Shown: positions 22,673 to 30,333, counted from the first letter of the stretch. The stretch is DNA of 39,976 nt from Thermoplasmata archaeon (GCA_021827405.1 JAKAVY010000014.1:1-39976), one strand, 5' to 3'. Numbers and translations: made by a program. The notes: generated by a model not told the origin, from the letters alone.

Positions 22673-24340
22673 TCAAGGGCTGCGGCCGACGAAGTATCTT
22701 CCCAGCCTCCGGAGGAACGGCAAGGGCCGGCCCAGGTAGGACTCCGCCACGGAGAGCAGGTGCCCGTCCTCCATCTCCAGGCTCCGGGTGGCGGGAATGG
22801 CCAGGAAATAGCCGAGGAAGAGGAGGGCGAAGAGCCCGGGGAGCCACAGACCGCTCGGGTCCCACCCCCGGCTGGACGCCACCAGGAAGAGCACCGCCAC
22901 CGGAACGCTCAAGGCGAGCAAGGGTCTCGCGAGGACCCCGTGGAACGGATGGATCCCCTCCAGCAGGTGGGTCTGGACCACGCAGAGGACGGGGAGGAGC
23001 GCCGTGGCGGAGGCGAAGGCGATGGCCGCCCCTTCCGACCCGAGGAAGGGTACGAGGGCCACCGAGAGGAGCACATCGGTGAGCGCGCTGGCCACGGTGT
23101 CGTACAAGAGCAACCGTAGCCGTCCCAGGCCGATGAGCACCGAGGAGGACGGTCCCATGAGCGTGGCGAGGAAGGACCCCAGGACGGTGATCTGCAGGAG
23201 GACGGTGGCGTTGCCGTAGCCCGGCGACTTCAGGGCGGAGCCGTAGACGAAGCTTAAGGAAGGACCCGGGAGCAGAAGGAAGAGCAGGAAGAAGGGGAGG
23301 GTGACCAGAAGGATCCACTTGGTGATGGTGGTGTAGCTGCGTCGCAGTTCCTGCATGTCCCCTACCCGGTGAAGGTGCGAGGCCACGGGGAGCATGATGT
23401 AACCCAGGGAGGCCCCCCCGAGCGCCACCAGTCGCGCCATGGGGAGGACCGCATTGTAGGGTCCCACCACCTGGGTGTGGGAAGGGGAGAGGACCCCCAG
23501 CACGATGGTGTCCGCGGTGCCCACGGTGGCCGCGGCCACCGCCACCAGGGCGAGGGGAAGCGCAAAGACGAGGAGCGAGGCCGCGGTGTTGGTCTCATAG
23601 TCCACGGAGAGCACCCGTTGAGGGTCGAGAGGGCGGTCCCAGGGTCGGCCCCGCCGGGAGAGGGTGTAGACGGTGAGGCCCACCAGGGTCGCCAGCGCGC
23701 TCAGCAGGTAGGCCAGCAAGGCCCCGGTGAGGCCCAGGCCCTCCTCCAGGAAGCTGAACAGGAAGATCAGGGCGAGCCCGGGGCTCAGGACCTGGTTGAA
23801 CAGGGTGTTCGGCAGGACGTCCTCGTTCCCCTGGAAGAACGAGGCGAGGAGCCCGGAGATCGTGGTGAGGACGAGGTAGCCGGCGAAGAACTCCAGCACC
23901 GGGGTGAGGGAGGGGTCGGAGAGAAGGGAGGCCAGCGGGTCCGCGAGCAGGAAGAGCGCCCCCCCGGCCACGGCGGCCGCCGGGAGGGTCAGGAGGATGG
24001 CATTGACCACCAGGCGCCTGCGGTCCCGGGTCGCCACGGTGTGGGCGAGCTGGCGCGCCACGGCCTGGGGCAGCCCGAGGGTGCCCACGGCGCCGATGAA
24101 TCCTACCAGGGCCAGGGTCAGGGCCACCGAGTTCCAGTCCCCGGGGGACAGCCGGGTGACCAGCAGGATGCGGACGCCGAAGAGGGCCCCCACCAGGAAG
24201 ATCTGGCCGACCAAGGCAAGGAGGGAGCCGTGGCCGAGGCTCTGGAGGGAGTGTACGGGGGAAGGGGGAGGCGCGCCCGGACCGGCTTTCGGGCCGGGCG
24301 GCCGGTCCGAGGACCTCGGCAGGGGTTCGGACCTTCCCAT
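22673..24340 (-). CDS. MOP-superfamily polysaccharide/lipid-linked oligosaccharide flippase (Wzx-like)
   Basis: 555-residue integral membrane protein with about 14 hydrophobic helices. The first, LVGQIFLVGALFGVRILLVTRLSPGDWNSVALTLALVG, is the characteristic polysaccharide-synthase opening, and a second homologous half starts near TNTAASLLVFALPLALVAVAAATVGTADTIVLG. Expected role: transfer of lipid-linked glycan across the membrane for surface glycans or N-glycosylation. A proline-rich cytoplasmic N-terminus of 30 residues precedes it. The gene is divergent from the epimerase gene, and a Dpm1-like glycosyltransferase is close by, which supports a glycan role. A TATA-like box lies 29 bases before ATG 24340. 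Confidence 0.9.
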   Translation of the reverse strand: MGRSEPLPRSSDRPPGPKAGPGAPPPSPVHSLQSLGHGSLLALVGQIFLVGALFGVRILLVTRLSPGDWNSVALTLALVGFIGAVGTLGLPQAVARQLAHTVATRDRRRLVVNAILLTLPAAAVAGGALFLLADPLASLLSDPSLTPVLEFFAGYLVLTTISGLLASFFQGNEDVLPNTLFNQVLSPGLALIFLFSFLEEGLGLTGALLAYLLSALATLVGLTVYTLSRRGRPWDRPLDPQRVLSVDYETNTAASLLVFALPLALVAVAAATVGTADTIVLGVLSPSHTQVVGPYNAVLPMARLVALGGASLGYIMLPVASHLHRVGDMQELRRSYTTITKWILLVTLPFFLLFLLLPGPSLSFVYGSALKSPGYGNATVLLQITVLGSFLATLMGPSSSVLIGLGRLRLLLYDTVASALTDVLLSVALVPFLGSEGAAIAFASATALLPVLCVVQTHLLEGIHPFHGVLARPLLALSVPVAVLFLVASSRGWDPSGLWLPGLFALLFLGYFLAIPATRSLEMEDGHLLSVAESYLGRPLPFLRRLGRYFVGRSP

Positions 24341-24365
24341 GGTCGTATCGGGGAAGGGAGGGGCT

Positions 24366-24373
24366 GGATAAAC
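24366..24373 (-). promoter_or_regulatory. TATA-like box for the flippase gene
   Basis: GTTTATCC on the minus strand, centred about 29 bases before ATG 24340, the usual leaderless distance. Confidence 0.55.
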
Positions 24374-24394
24374 CTCCGGCCCGGGGAGGGGGGC

Positions 24395-24402
24395 CTATGT
24401 AG
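24395..24402 (+). promoter_or_regulatory. TATA-like box for the epimerase gene
   Basis: CTATGTAG is centred about 25 bases before GTG 24423. The divergent flippase and epimerase genes therefore have separate boxes only about 29 bases apart, so their regulation may interfere. Confidence 0.5.
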
Positions 24403-24422
24403 GGGCCGGCCTTTCCCCGGCC

Positions 24423-25340
24423 GTGCCCTCCCCGCTGCGTGTCCTCATCACCGGTGGCGAGGGCTTCTTGGGACGGCACCTGGCGGACGCTCTGGAGGCG
24501 CGCGGAGGGACCGTCCGGACCTTTGACGACGCCTCGGCCGAGGGTACGCGGGGGAGGCCGCGGCGAGACCGATGGGTCCTGGGAGACGTGCGGGACCTCC
24601 CCCGGTTGGAAGCCGCGGCTAAGGGGATGGATGCCCTGGTGCACCTCGCGGCCCGCGCCATCCCCCCCGACGACCCCGTGGAAGGGTACTCGGTGAATGT
24701 CCTCGGGACCCTCAACGCCCTGCGGGCCGCGGGCTCGCAGCGGGTCCCCCGGGTGGTGCTCGCCTCCTCCTCGTCGGTCTATGGGAACGCGGGGGCGCCC
24801 CCGTTCTCCGAAGGGCGGTCTCCCGGGCCGGTCGGGCTCCGGGGGGCGAGCTACGGGGCCCGGGAGCTGCTGGGACGGGCCTTCGCGGAACGCGAAGGCC
24901 TCACGGTGATCGCGTTACGTCTCTTCCATGTCTACGGCCGGGGCCGGGCCCGTTCCCACCATCCGGGGATCCTCACCGCCTTTGGGGAGGCGCTGGCCCG
25001 GGGGGAACCCCCCGGCGTCCCCGGGACCGGAGAGGCGACCCGGGACTTCCTGAGCGTCCAGGACGCCGTGGCCGCGTTCACCCGGGCCCTGGACCGCCGC
25101 CTCGGTCGCTGGACCGTGGTGAACGTGGGGACGGGGGTGCCCGTCTCGTTGCGCGCGGCCGCCGAGATGGCCTGCGAGGCCATGGGCCGGCTGGATCTGG
25201 AGCCGGTCTCCCTCGCGCCGGGGCCGGAACCGGCCACCTCCAGCTTCGCCGACCTGCGCACGGCGCGCAGCGTGCTCGGGTTCGAACCGGCGGTGGGGCT
25301 CGCCGAGGGCCTCGCGGGAAGGGACTGGTTTATCCCGTAA
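24423..25340 (+). CDS. NAD-dependent nucleotide-sugar epimerase/dehydratase family protein with altered YxxxK
   Basis: 305-residue extended SDR. RVLITGGEGFLGRHLADAL is the NAD-binding loop, LVHLAARAIPPDD and VVLASSSSVYGNAG follow in family order, and VIALRLFHVYGRG and RDFLSVQDAVAAF are typical of GalE/RfbB-type proteins. At the active site Y144 is present, but the residue four further on is E148 (YGARELLG) where the family has Lys (YGASKLAG). Thus normal hydride transfer may be impaired. The neighbourhood (flippase, glycosyltransferase) supports a nucleotide-sugar substrate. Start GTG 24423 fits the box at 24395-24402. Confidence 0.88.
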   Translation: MPSPLRVLITGGEGFLGRHLADALEARGGTVRTFDDASAEGTRGRPRRDRWVLGDVRDLPRLEAAAKGMDALVHLAARAIPPDDPVEGYSVNVLGTLNALRAAGSQRVPRVVLASSSSVYGNAGAPPFSEGRSPGPVGLRGASYGARELLGRAFAEREGLTVIALRLFHVYGRGRARSHHPGILTAFGEALARGEPPGVPGTGEATRDFLSVQDAVAAFTRALDRRLGRWTVVNVGTGVPVSLRAAAEMACEAMGRLDLEPVSLAPGPEPATSSFADLRTARSVLGFEPAVGLAEGLAGRDWFIP

Positions 25341-25368
25341 CCGGACTCCAAGTCCTTCGAACCGGCGG

Positions 25369-25402
25369 CCCTTCGGGTCCGAGCCCGAACTGGACCGAAG
25401 GG
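25369..25402. terminator. Hairpin after the epimerase gene
   Basis: CCCTTCGGGTCC and GGACCGAAGGG pair with a single bulged G and an 11-base loop, starting 29 bases after the epimerase stop codon. It may end that transcript or lie in the leader of the methyltransferase at 25435. No T-tract follows. Confidence 0.35.
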
Positions 25403-25434
25403 GGTCACGGTCCTTCCCTCGTCCCGGGCACCCC

Positions 25435-26277
25435 GTGGCCGTTGCCTTCATCGGGGTTCCCTTTGTCACGGACAGGGTGGGCGCAAAGGACGTGAACCAC
25501 CTGTTGGCGGAAGCGCAGCGCCATCCGATCCAAGGTTGGGACTTCCGTTGGGTCCGAGAGGGGGGGCGATTCCACGAGGAACCCCTTCCCTGGGACTACT
25601 CGGACCTGGTCGCCCAGAGGGCGAGGGGTTCCCCCGACCTCCTCGACCTGGGCACCGGCGGCGGAGAGCGCCTCGCCGCCGTCTCTCCGCGCCCCGGCCT
25701 CACCGTGGCCACGGAGTCCTATCCGCCCAACGTGAGGGTCGCCGCGCGCCGACTCGTCCCCTTGGGGGTCCATCTCGTGCGATCCTCGGGCGCCCCCGAC
25801 AACGTCCCGGGAGGGGGGGCCCCGTCCGCGGGCCTTCTGCCGTTCCGGGACGGCGCCTTCCACCTGGTGATCGACCGCAACGAGGCGTATGTCCCACGGG
25901 AGGTCGCTCGCCTGCTCGCCCCGGGCGGATCGTTCCTGACCGAGCAGAGCGGGAGTGCGGAGATCCCCGAGCTCTACCGCCTCCTCGACCTGCGTCCACC
26001 CCCCGATCTGGGGCCGGGGCGGAGCCTCGATCTCGCGAGACACCAGCTCATGGCGGTGGGGCTGGCGCCCCTGGCGGGGGGCGAAGCGGACTTTGCGATG
26101 AGCTTCCGAGACGTCGGCGCTCTCGCCTGGTACCTCGCGGCGGTCCCGTGGGCGGTCCCGGGGTTCTCGATGAAGAGCCAGCGGGGAGCGCTCGAGAGGC
26201 TCCACCGAAGGATCGCAGAGGAGGGGCCGATCCGAGTCCCGAGGCATGCCTTCTGGCTGGAAGCCCAGAAGCGATGA
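25435..26277 (+). CDS. Class I SAM-dependent methyltransferase
   Basis: 280 residues from GTG 25435. Motif I is LLDLGTGGGERLAAV, motif II is VATESYPPNVRVA, an FRDGAFHLVIDRNEAY segment stands at motif IV and VARLLAPGGSFLTEQSG at motif V. The N-terminal VNHLLAEAQRHPIQGWDF precedes the fold. The true start may be later (GTG 25492 gives VNHLLAEA directly), since the first 19 residues are not recognisably conserved and no TATA-like box fits 25435 well. The substrate is unknown. It overlaps by four bases (ATGA) the upstream start of the glycosyltransferase frame. Confidence 0.82.
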   Translation: MAVAFIGVPFVTDRVGAKDVNHLLAEAQRHPIQGWDFRWVREGGRFHEEPLPWDYSDLVAQRARGSPDLLDLGTGGGERLAAVSPRPGLTVATESYPPNVRVAARRLVPLGVHLVRSSGAPDNVPGGGAPSAGLLPFRDGAFHLVIDRNEAYVPREVARLLAPGGSFLTEQSGSAEIPELYRLLDLRPPPDLGPGRSLDLARHQLMAVGLAPLAGGEADFAMSFRDVGALAWYLAAVPWAVPGFSMKSQRGALERLHRRIAEEGPIRVPRHAFWLEAQKR

Positions 26278-26323
26278 CCGAACGTCCCTCGGCGGCGTGG
26301 GCGCCTCCCGGCCCGGTCGAAAG

Positions 26324-26331
26324 CGTATATG
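26324..26331 (+). promoter_or_regulatory. TATA-like box inside or before the glycosyltransferase frame
   Basis: CGTATATG lies about 37 bases before ATG 26364 and would give a leader of about ten bases. It is a strong box for this window and favours ATG 26364 over the upstream ATG 26274. Confidence 0.45.
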
Positions 26332-26363
26332 CCGGCCGTGGGCTGTCTGTCCCGGCCGAGCCC

Positions 26364-27194
26364 ATGCAGACCCGGACAAAAGCCGAGCGGGCCTCCCTCC
26401 CCTCGGGCGAGAACGAGGGAGCTCCCCTGGTCAGCGTGGTGCTGCCGACGTACAACGAACGGGAGGCGCTCCCTCCGCTGCTCCGGGCCCTGGGGGAGGT
26501 GCTCTCCCGCCGGACGTTCCGCTCGGAGATCGTCGTGGTGGACGATGACTCCCCGGACGGGACCGCGGAGGCGGCCCGCTCAACCACCCTGCCGGTCCCG
26601 CTGACGGTCCGAGTGAGGAAGGGCGAACGGGGACTGGCCTCCGCGATCCTCTTGGGGCTGGGGGAAGCTCGGGGACGGGTGGCCGTGGTGATGGACGCGG
26701 ACGGGAGCCACCCGACGGAGACCGTGCTGCCCCTGGTGAGGGCCGTGGTGGAAGACGGGGCCGAGATGGCCTTGGCGAGCCGGTACATGTCGGGGGGGGA
26801 GACCCGGGACTGGCCCCTGGGGCGCCAGTTGATCAGTCACGGGGCCACCTTCCTGGCGCGTCCGCTGACCTCCGCCCGGGACCCCATGACCGGTTTCTTC
26901 GCCCTGGACCGGGCCATCCTGTCGCGCTCTCCGCTGGACCCGGTGGGGTACAAGCTCGCCCTGGAGATCCTCGTTCGCGCCCGGCCGAGCCCGATCAAGG
27001 AGGTCCCCTTCGTCTTCACCGAGAGGAGTGCGGGGAGGAGCAAGATGGGGGCCCGGGAGGTCGTGCGCTACCTGCGTCACCTGGGACGGCTCTACCGCTT
27101 CCGGATCTTCACCCGAGGGCCGAGCGGGTCGGGCCCGGGCGGCCCCGGGGGCGCCTCCCGCCGGCCCAACGAGCGTCTGGACCCGCAGGGTTAA
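26364..27194 (+). CDS. Dpm1-like family 2 glycosyltransferase
   Basis: Cytoplasmic face enzyme that would transfer a sugar from a nucleotide donor to a polyprenyl phosphate. LVSVVLPTYNEREALPPLL opens the GT-A fold, VVVDDDSPDGTAEAA is the classical Dpm1 signature, and MDADGSHP contains the metal-binding DxD. GYKLALEILVRA and EVPFVFTERSAGRSKMG are the further Dpm1-type motifs. No C-terminal membrane helix is present, as in the soluble Dpm1 form. The last 25 residues are Gly/Pro/Arg-rich. In-frame ATG 26274 overlaps the preceding stop by four bases and would add 30 residues; ATG 26364 was preferred because of the box at 26324-26331. Confidence 0.88.
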   Translation: MQTRTKAERASLPSGENEGAPLVSVVLPTYNEREALPPLLRALGEVLSRRTFRSEIVVVDDDSPDGTAEAARSTTLPVPLTVRVRKGERGLASAILLGLGEARGRVAVVMDADGSHPTETVLPLVRAVVEDGAEMALASRYMSGGETRDWPLGRQLISHGATFLARPLTSARDPMTGFFALDRAILSRSPLDPVGYKLALEILVRARPSPIKEVPFVFTERSAGRSKMGAREVVRYLRHLGRLYRFRIFTRGPSGSGPGGPGGASRRPNERLDPQG

Positions 27195-27196
27195 GT
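27189..27196 (+). promoter_or_regulatory. TATA-like box for the gene at 27221
   Basis: GGTTAAGT is centred about 28 bases before ATG 27221 and overlaps the stop codon (TAA, 27192-27194) of the glycosyltransferase. Leaderless spacing. Confidence 0.55.
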
Positions 27197-27220
27197 TCCC
27201 GCGCCCTTCCCTTGGGCTCG

Positions 27221-27457
27221 ATGGCCTCCCAGACCCGGCGGCGCACTTCTTGGGTGCCCTGGTGGTTGGACCCATACTCGGACAACTTCGTGGCCTTCGG
27301 CGTCCTTTTCAGTCTCCTGATGCTCCTCATCGTCGGCGGGCTGTGGCTGCTCCGGGTACTGGTGGTGGGACCGAACGCCGGGGCGCACCCGGTCACCCCT
27401 CCCTCCTCCCCCAGCTTTCCCCAGGTGCTCCTCTCGATCGCCACCTCCTTGCTCTGA
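27221..27457 (+). CDS. 78-residue single-pass membrane protein of unknown function
   Basis: Starts MASQTRRRTSWVPWWLDPYS, a basic and tryptophan-rich N-terminus likely in the cytoplasm. One long hydrophobic helix follows (NFVAFGVLFSLLMLLIVGGLWLLRVLVV). The end is proline/serine-rich with a final hydrophobic stretch, FPQVLLSIATSLL. I do not recognise a family. The TATA-like box at leaderless distance and the ordered hydropathy support a real gene. A hairpin begins one base after the stop codon. Confidence 0.7.
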   Translation: MASQTRRRTSWVPWWLDPYSDNFVAFGVLFSLLMLLIVGGLWLLRVLVVGPNAGAHPVTPPSSPSFPQVLLSIATSLL

Positions 27458-27482
27458 ACAGGAAGGGAGGCGCTCCTCCTGT
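27458..27482 (+). terminator. Hairpin directly after the small membrane protein gene
   Basis: ACAGGA and TCCTGT form the outer stem and GGAG/CTCC extends it towards the loop. The hairpin starts at the base after TGA 27457 and precedes the promoter of the next gene. Possible terminator; no T-tract. Confidence 0.35.
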
Positions 27483-27507
27483 CCGTGGGGCGGGGGGTCC
27501 TCCCCGG

Positions 27508-27526
27508 GGATAACCCTTAGCTTTCC
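27508..27526 (+). promoter_or_regulatory. Promoter region of the LURP-one-like gene
   Basis: The stretch GGATAACCCTTAGCTTTCC is the only AT-richer segment before ATG 27546, and its centre is about 29 bases upstream. Confidence 0.5.
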
Positions 27527-27545
27527 AGTTGCCCTTTAGGGGGAC

Positions 27546-28166
27546 ATGGCCGAAGGCCCGGTTCCGATGGGGATGCTGGTCCGGTCGCTCTCCGGGCAAC
27601 CGACGCTCCTGATGCGGATGCGGGCCCTGTCCTTCGGGAAGTACTACGACGTGATGGACCCGAACCAGACGGTCCTGATGACCATCGGCCTGGACGCCCG
27701 CCAGAACGTGAAAGGGCGCTTGGTGGGAGCCGCGGTCGGGGTCTTCGCCGGGGACTACGTGGGGGGATGGATGGCCCGGCGGCGGGAGTATGTCTACGAC
27801 GTGAAGGACCCGCAGGGGAACCTGGTTCTCCAGGTCCACAAGGGGGTCGGAGGGAACGCCGCCACCTTCGCGGTGGTGGAGATGGCCTCGCAGGCGCCGG
27901 TCGGACGGATCGAACTGAACCGGAGCCTGATCGGCGGGCTACGGGCCACCTGGGTGGCCCCGGAGGGTCAGGCCTATCTCCAGACCCGAGGGAACATCCT
28001 TCGCCGCACCTACGACATCCTGGGGCCCCGCGGGGAGGGGTTCGGCCAGGTCCGTCACAAGGTCCTGGCCATCCGGGATGTCTGGCATCTCGAGCTCGAC
28101 CCTCGGGTGAACCATCTGTATTCCGCCCTCTTCGCGACGATCCTCGACTTCGAGAAGAAGATGTGA
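27546..28166 (+). CDS. LURP-one-related / phospholipid-scramblase-like protein
   Basis: 206 residues. The pattern of beta strands (YYDVMDPNQTVLMTIG, REYVYDVKDPQGNLVLQVHKG, RRTYDILGPRGEGFGQVRHK) with repeated D-P/G-P turns is that of the tubby-like LURP-one and scramblase family. Near residue 58 a glycine-rich hydrophobic segment (VGAAVGVFAGDYVGGWMA) could touch or cross the membrane. In eukaryotes such proteins bind membranes or lipids; in archaea the function is unknown to me. The protein ends in IWHLELD-like and LYSALFATILDFEKKM segments typical of the family's C-terminal helix. Confidence 0.75.
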   Translation: MAEGPVPMGMLVRSLSGQPTLLMRMRALSFGKYYDVMDPNQTVLMTIGLDARQNVKGRLVGAAVGVFAGDYVGGWMARRREYVYDVKDPQGNLVLQVHKGVGGNAATFAVVEMASQAPVGRIELNRSLIGGLRATWVAPEGQAYLQTRGNILRRTYDILGPRGEGFGQVRHKVLAIRDVWHLELDPRVNHLYSALFATILDFEKKM

Positions 28167-28191
28167 CGGGACCCCCCGTCCCCGGCGGGCC

Positions 28192-28776
28192 TTAGGCAAA
28201 GGCCAGGTAGAGCAGGACCACGGCGAACGCCCCCAGGAGGAGGGCCGAGGCCATCGCGAGGCCCTCCCCCGCGCGAGGATGCCTTCGGAGGATCCCGTTG
28301 AGCCCCAGCGGGAAGGTGAGGATCCAAAGCGTGATGGCGGCAAACAGACCGACGAGGAGGAGGGCACCCCCAGACCCGACCAGGGCGAGCCCCGCGGTGA
28401 GCCACCAGAGGACCTGGAAGGGATTCCCGATCCCGAGGGCGAGGCCGGCGAGGTAGGCTCTCCCCTTTCCCGCGGGGGTGGTAAGGCTCTGCTGCCGTCG
28501 CCGGAAGAGGCGGATGGCGAAGAGGACAAGGACGGCCGCCCCGACAAGATCGATCTCCCGGGAGTAGGGGGCCAGGACCGCGGCCGCGCCCAGGCCCAGG
28601 ACCAAGCCGCCCAGGATAAGGTCCGCCGTCATCGCTCCCGCTCCGGTGAGGATCCCGGCCGAGAGGCCGCCCCGGGCGGTCTGCGCGGCGATGAGGCCGT
28701 TCATCGGCCCGGGCGGAACGGCCAGGGTGAGCCCGAGGGCGAAACCGGCCAAGAGCACCACCCCTCCCGAGGTCAT
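28192..28776 (-). CDS. LysE/RhtB-family amino acid exporter
   Basis: 194-residue integral membrane protein with about six helices. The family opening is visible: LAVPPGPMNGLIAAQTARGGLSAGILTGAGAMTAD, then GIGNPFQVLWWLTAG in the middle. Role: efflux of amino acids or related small molecules; substrate not predictable. ATG 28776 is the first start that gives a normal family N-terminus. The TATA-like box is about 65 bases upstream, so unlike most genes here it has a leader, which contains a short coding frame overlapping this start codon. A GGGGAG lies about nine bases before the ATG. Confidence 0.88.
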   Translation of the reverse strand: MTSGGVVLLAGFALGLTLAVPPGPMNGLIAAQTARGGLSAGILTGAGAMTADLILGGLVLGLGAAAVLAPYSREIDLVGAAVLVLFAIRLFRRRQQSLTTPAGKGRAYLAGLALGIGNPFQVLWWLTAGLALVGSGGALLLVGLFAAITLWILTFPLGLNGILRRHPRAGEGLAMASALLLGAFAVVLLYLAFA

Positions 28777-28811
28777 GGGAAGGCTCCCCGAGGTACGACG
28801 GTCCCGGCCAT
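28773..28811 (-). CDS. Possible 12-residue upstream reading frame coupled to the LysE gene
   Basis: From ATG 28811 the frame reads MAGTVVPRGAFP and stops in TGA at 28775-28773, sharing ATGA with the LysE start codon. ATG 28811 lies about 30 bases from the TATA-like box, so it would be the leaderless start of this transcript. Translation could then pass on to LysE by termination-reinitiation. An ATG at 28826 in the same frame is too close to the box. Evidence is purely positional. Confidence 0.3.
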   Translation of the reverse strand: MAGTVVPRGAFP

Positions 28812-28834
28812 GTCCCGTCCCTCCATCGGAGCAG

Positions 28835-28847
28835 AAATTCATTAACC
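28835..28847 (-). promoter_or_regulatory. TATA-like box for the LysE transcript
   Basis: GGTTAATGAATTT on the minus strand is the most AT-rich stretch of the 28777-28944 gap. Expected transcription start is near 28812-28816, leaving a leader of about 40 bases before ATG 28776. Confidence 0.5.
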
Positions 28848-28944
28848 CGTCATCTGTGCACGGCTCCATGCGCCCTTCCAACACCGGCTCGGTCCGCCCT
28901 CTCTCGCCAACGCGGGACGGGGGAAAGAACGACCCCGGGCGCCC

Positions 28945-29736
28945 ATGGGTCCCTCCTCCCCGTCGATGACGATTCCTCCGGGGGAGGCTGCGGGCCTGAA
29001 GGGCCCCGAAACGCCGATGCCCTCCTCCCCCGGGGATCGGGTCAACCGGCTGTCCGTGCGAGCTGGCGCCACGCTCTGGGTCTTGGGAGTGGCCGGGTTC
29101 CTGTTCGGGATGGGAGTGACCCAACTCGGGTGGGACCCCCTTCGTTCGGGTCCGACCCCCGTCTACAGCCTCCTTCACAACTACATCAGCGACCTGGGCG
29201 CAGTGAGCTGCGGCCCTCTCCCCGGTCGCTACGTCTGCTCCCCCTGGCACGAGGTCTTCGACTTGTCCGCGGTCGCTCTGGGGATCCTGCTGATCCTCGG
29301 CTCCGCGCTCCTATGGGACCGCCTGCCCGGACCACGGTCCTCCTCCGTCGGGCTCGTGTTCCTCCTTCTCGCGGGGCTCGGGGCCATGGGGGTGGGGCTT
29401 TTCCCGGAGGACGTGAACCTCACGGTCCACAGCGCCTCGGCCGCGGTGGCCTTCCTCTTCGCGAACCAGGGGGTCCTGGTCCTGGGGATCGGCTGGTCAC
29501 GTCTGTCGCAGGGCCGGACGTGGGGGGCGTACTCCATTGTCTCGGGGCTCGTGGGCCTCCTCGCTCTGGGGCTCTTCGGCCTGAAGGCCTACGGTCTGCT
29601 CTACGTGGGAGGGATGGAGCGGTTGGTGGTGGCCCCCGTGCTCCTCTGGACAATCTGGGGCGATGTCGGGGTCCTGGTAGGTCGGCGCGGGCTCTTCGCA
29701 GGGGGCCTGGCCCCGAAGGACCCGGCCCCTCCTTAG
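28945..29736 (+). CDS. DUF998-family membrane protein
   Basis: 263 residues with about six membrane helices. The family hallmark YSLLHNYISDLGAVSC stands at the start of the first extracytoplasmic loop, followed by GLGAMGVGLFPED and HSASAAVAFLFANQG, the typical DUF998 order. Function of the family is not established. The start is uncertain: ATG 28945, ATG 28969 and GTG/ATG further on are in frame, and the first 40 residues are polar and not conserved in character. Only a weak AT-rich element (GGAAAGAAC, 28922-28930) lies upstream. The gene uses a TAG stop, rare in this window. Confidence 0.8.
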   Translation: MGPSSPSMTIPPGEAAGLKGPETPMPSSPGDRVNRLSVRAGATLWVLGVAGFLFGMGVTQLGWDPLRSGPTPVYSLLHNYISDLGAVSCGPLPGRYVCSPWHEVFDLSAVALGILLILGSALLWDRLPGPRSSSVGLVFLLLAGLGAMGVGLFPEDVNLTVHSASAAVAFLFANQGVLVLGIGWSRLSQGRTWGAYSIVSGLVGLLALGLFGLKAYGLLYVGGMERLVVAPVLLWTIWGDVGVLVGRRGLFAGGLAPKDPAPP

Positions 29737-29834
29737 GGACCCTACGTCCCCGGACGGCGCTGCGGGGACGAGCCCGGGGGGACCCGGGCCCCCCCGATGG
29801 CCACGGGGTCCGCGGTCGCGGATCGGGAGGCCCT

Positions 29835-30299
29835 TCAGGGTTCCCAGCCGCGCTCGGAGCACTCTTGCTCCACCGCGTGGCGGAGGTACTTCAGGGCCGG
29901 CTCGGCGAGCCGGTCGAGGTGCAGGAGAAGGTAGGAGAGGTACACGCGCTCGAGCTCCAGGGTCTGAGAGGCTTGCCGGCGGCCCGGGAAGGAGGGAATG
30001 CCCCGGGGTCCCTCGGGAGCCTCTCCCGAGCGCGCGCGGGCCCCGGCCCGGCTCTCCTCCCCTCCGAGATGGAGGGGACGCGGAAGGGGGAGGGTGGGGG
30101 GACCGTCGGTCCCAAGGCCCCCCGGGAGAAAGGCGGGAAGCCCGATACGGGCGGACGAGGTCGAGCGGGGAACGATGCCGGGGGCTCCCTGCCCGTTCGA
30201 GAGGGATTCCCCCGTCACCTGTTCGACGATCTTGCGGACGGACCAGGGCGTGGCCCTCCGGGGCGGCACGGGGGGAAGGCCGGGAGCGCTGTCGGACAT
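29835..30299 (-). CDS. 154-residue protein downstream of the secretion-type ATPase, unknown family
   Basis: No family recognised. The N-terminal part (TPWSVRKIVEQVTGESLS) and the C-terminal part (LELERVYLSYLLLHLDRLAEPALKYLRHAVEQE) are predicted helical, joined by a Gly/Pro/Arg-rich linker of about 70 residues. There is no signal peptide or membrane helix. ATG 30299 lies about 29 bases from a very good TATA-like box that overlaps the end of the VirB4-type gene, so it can be transcribed separately as well as from the operon. A regulatory or DNA-binding partner of the transfer machine is conceivable but unsupported. Confidence 0.6.
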   Translation of the reverse strand: MSDSAPGLPPVPPRRATPWSVRKIVEQVTGESLSNGQGAPGIVPRSTSSARIGLPAFLPGGLGTDGPPTLPLPRPLHLGGEESRAGARARSGEAPEGPRGIPSFPGRRQASQTLELERVYLSYLLLHLDRLAEPALKYLRHAVEQECSERGWEP

Positions 30300-30323
30300 G
30301 TGTCCGACGTTCTCTCCGAGGCC

Positions 30324-30333
30324 CTACATAAAC
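30324..30333 (-). promoter_or_regulatory. TATA-like box embedded in the end of the VirB4-type gene
   Basis: GTTTATGTAG on the minus strand contains the last codons (TTT ATG TAG) of the ATPase gene. It is centred about 29 bases before ATG 30299, the start of the next gene. Confidence 0.55.

Noticed and set aside
25405-26379. Minus-strand 324-codon frame opposite the methyltransferase
   Set aside because: No motifs and shadow composition; the plus strand has the ordered SAM-methyltransferase motifs.
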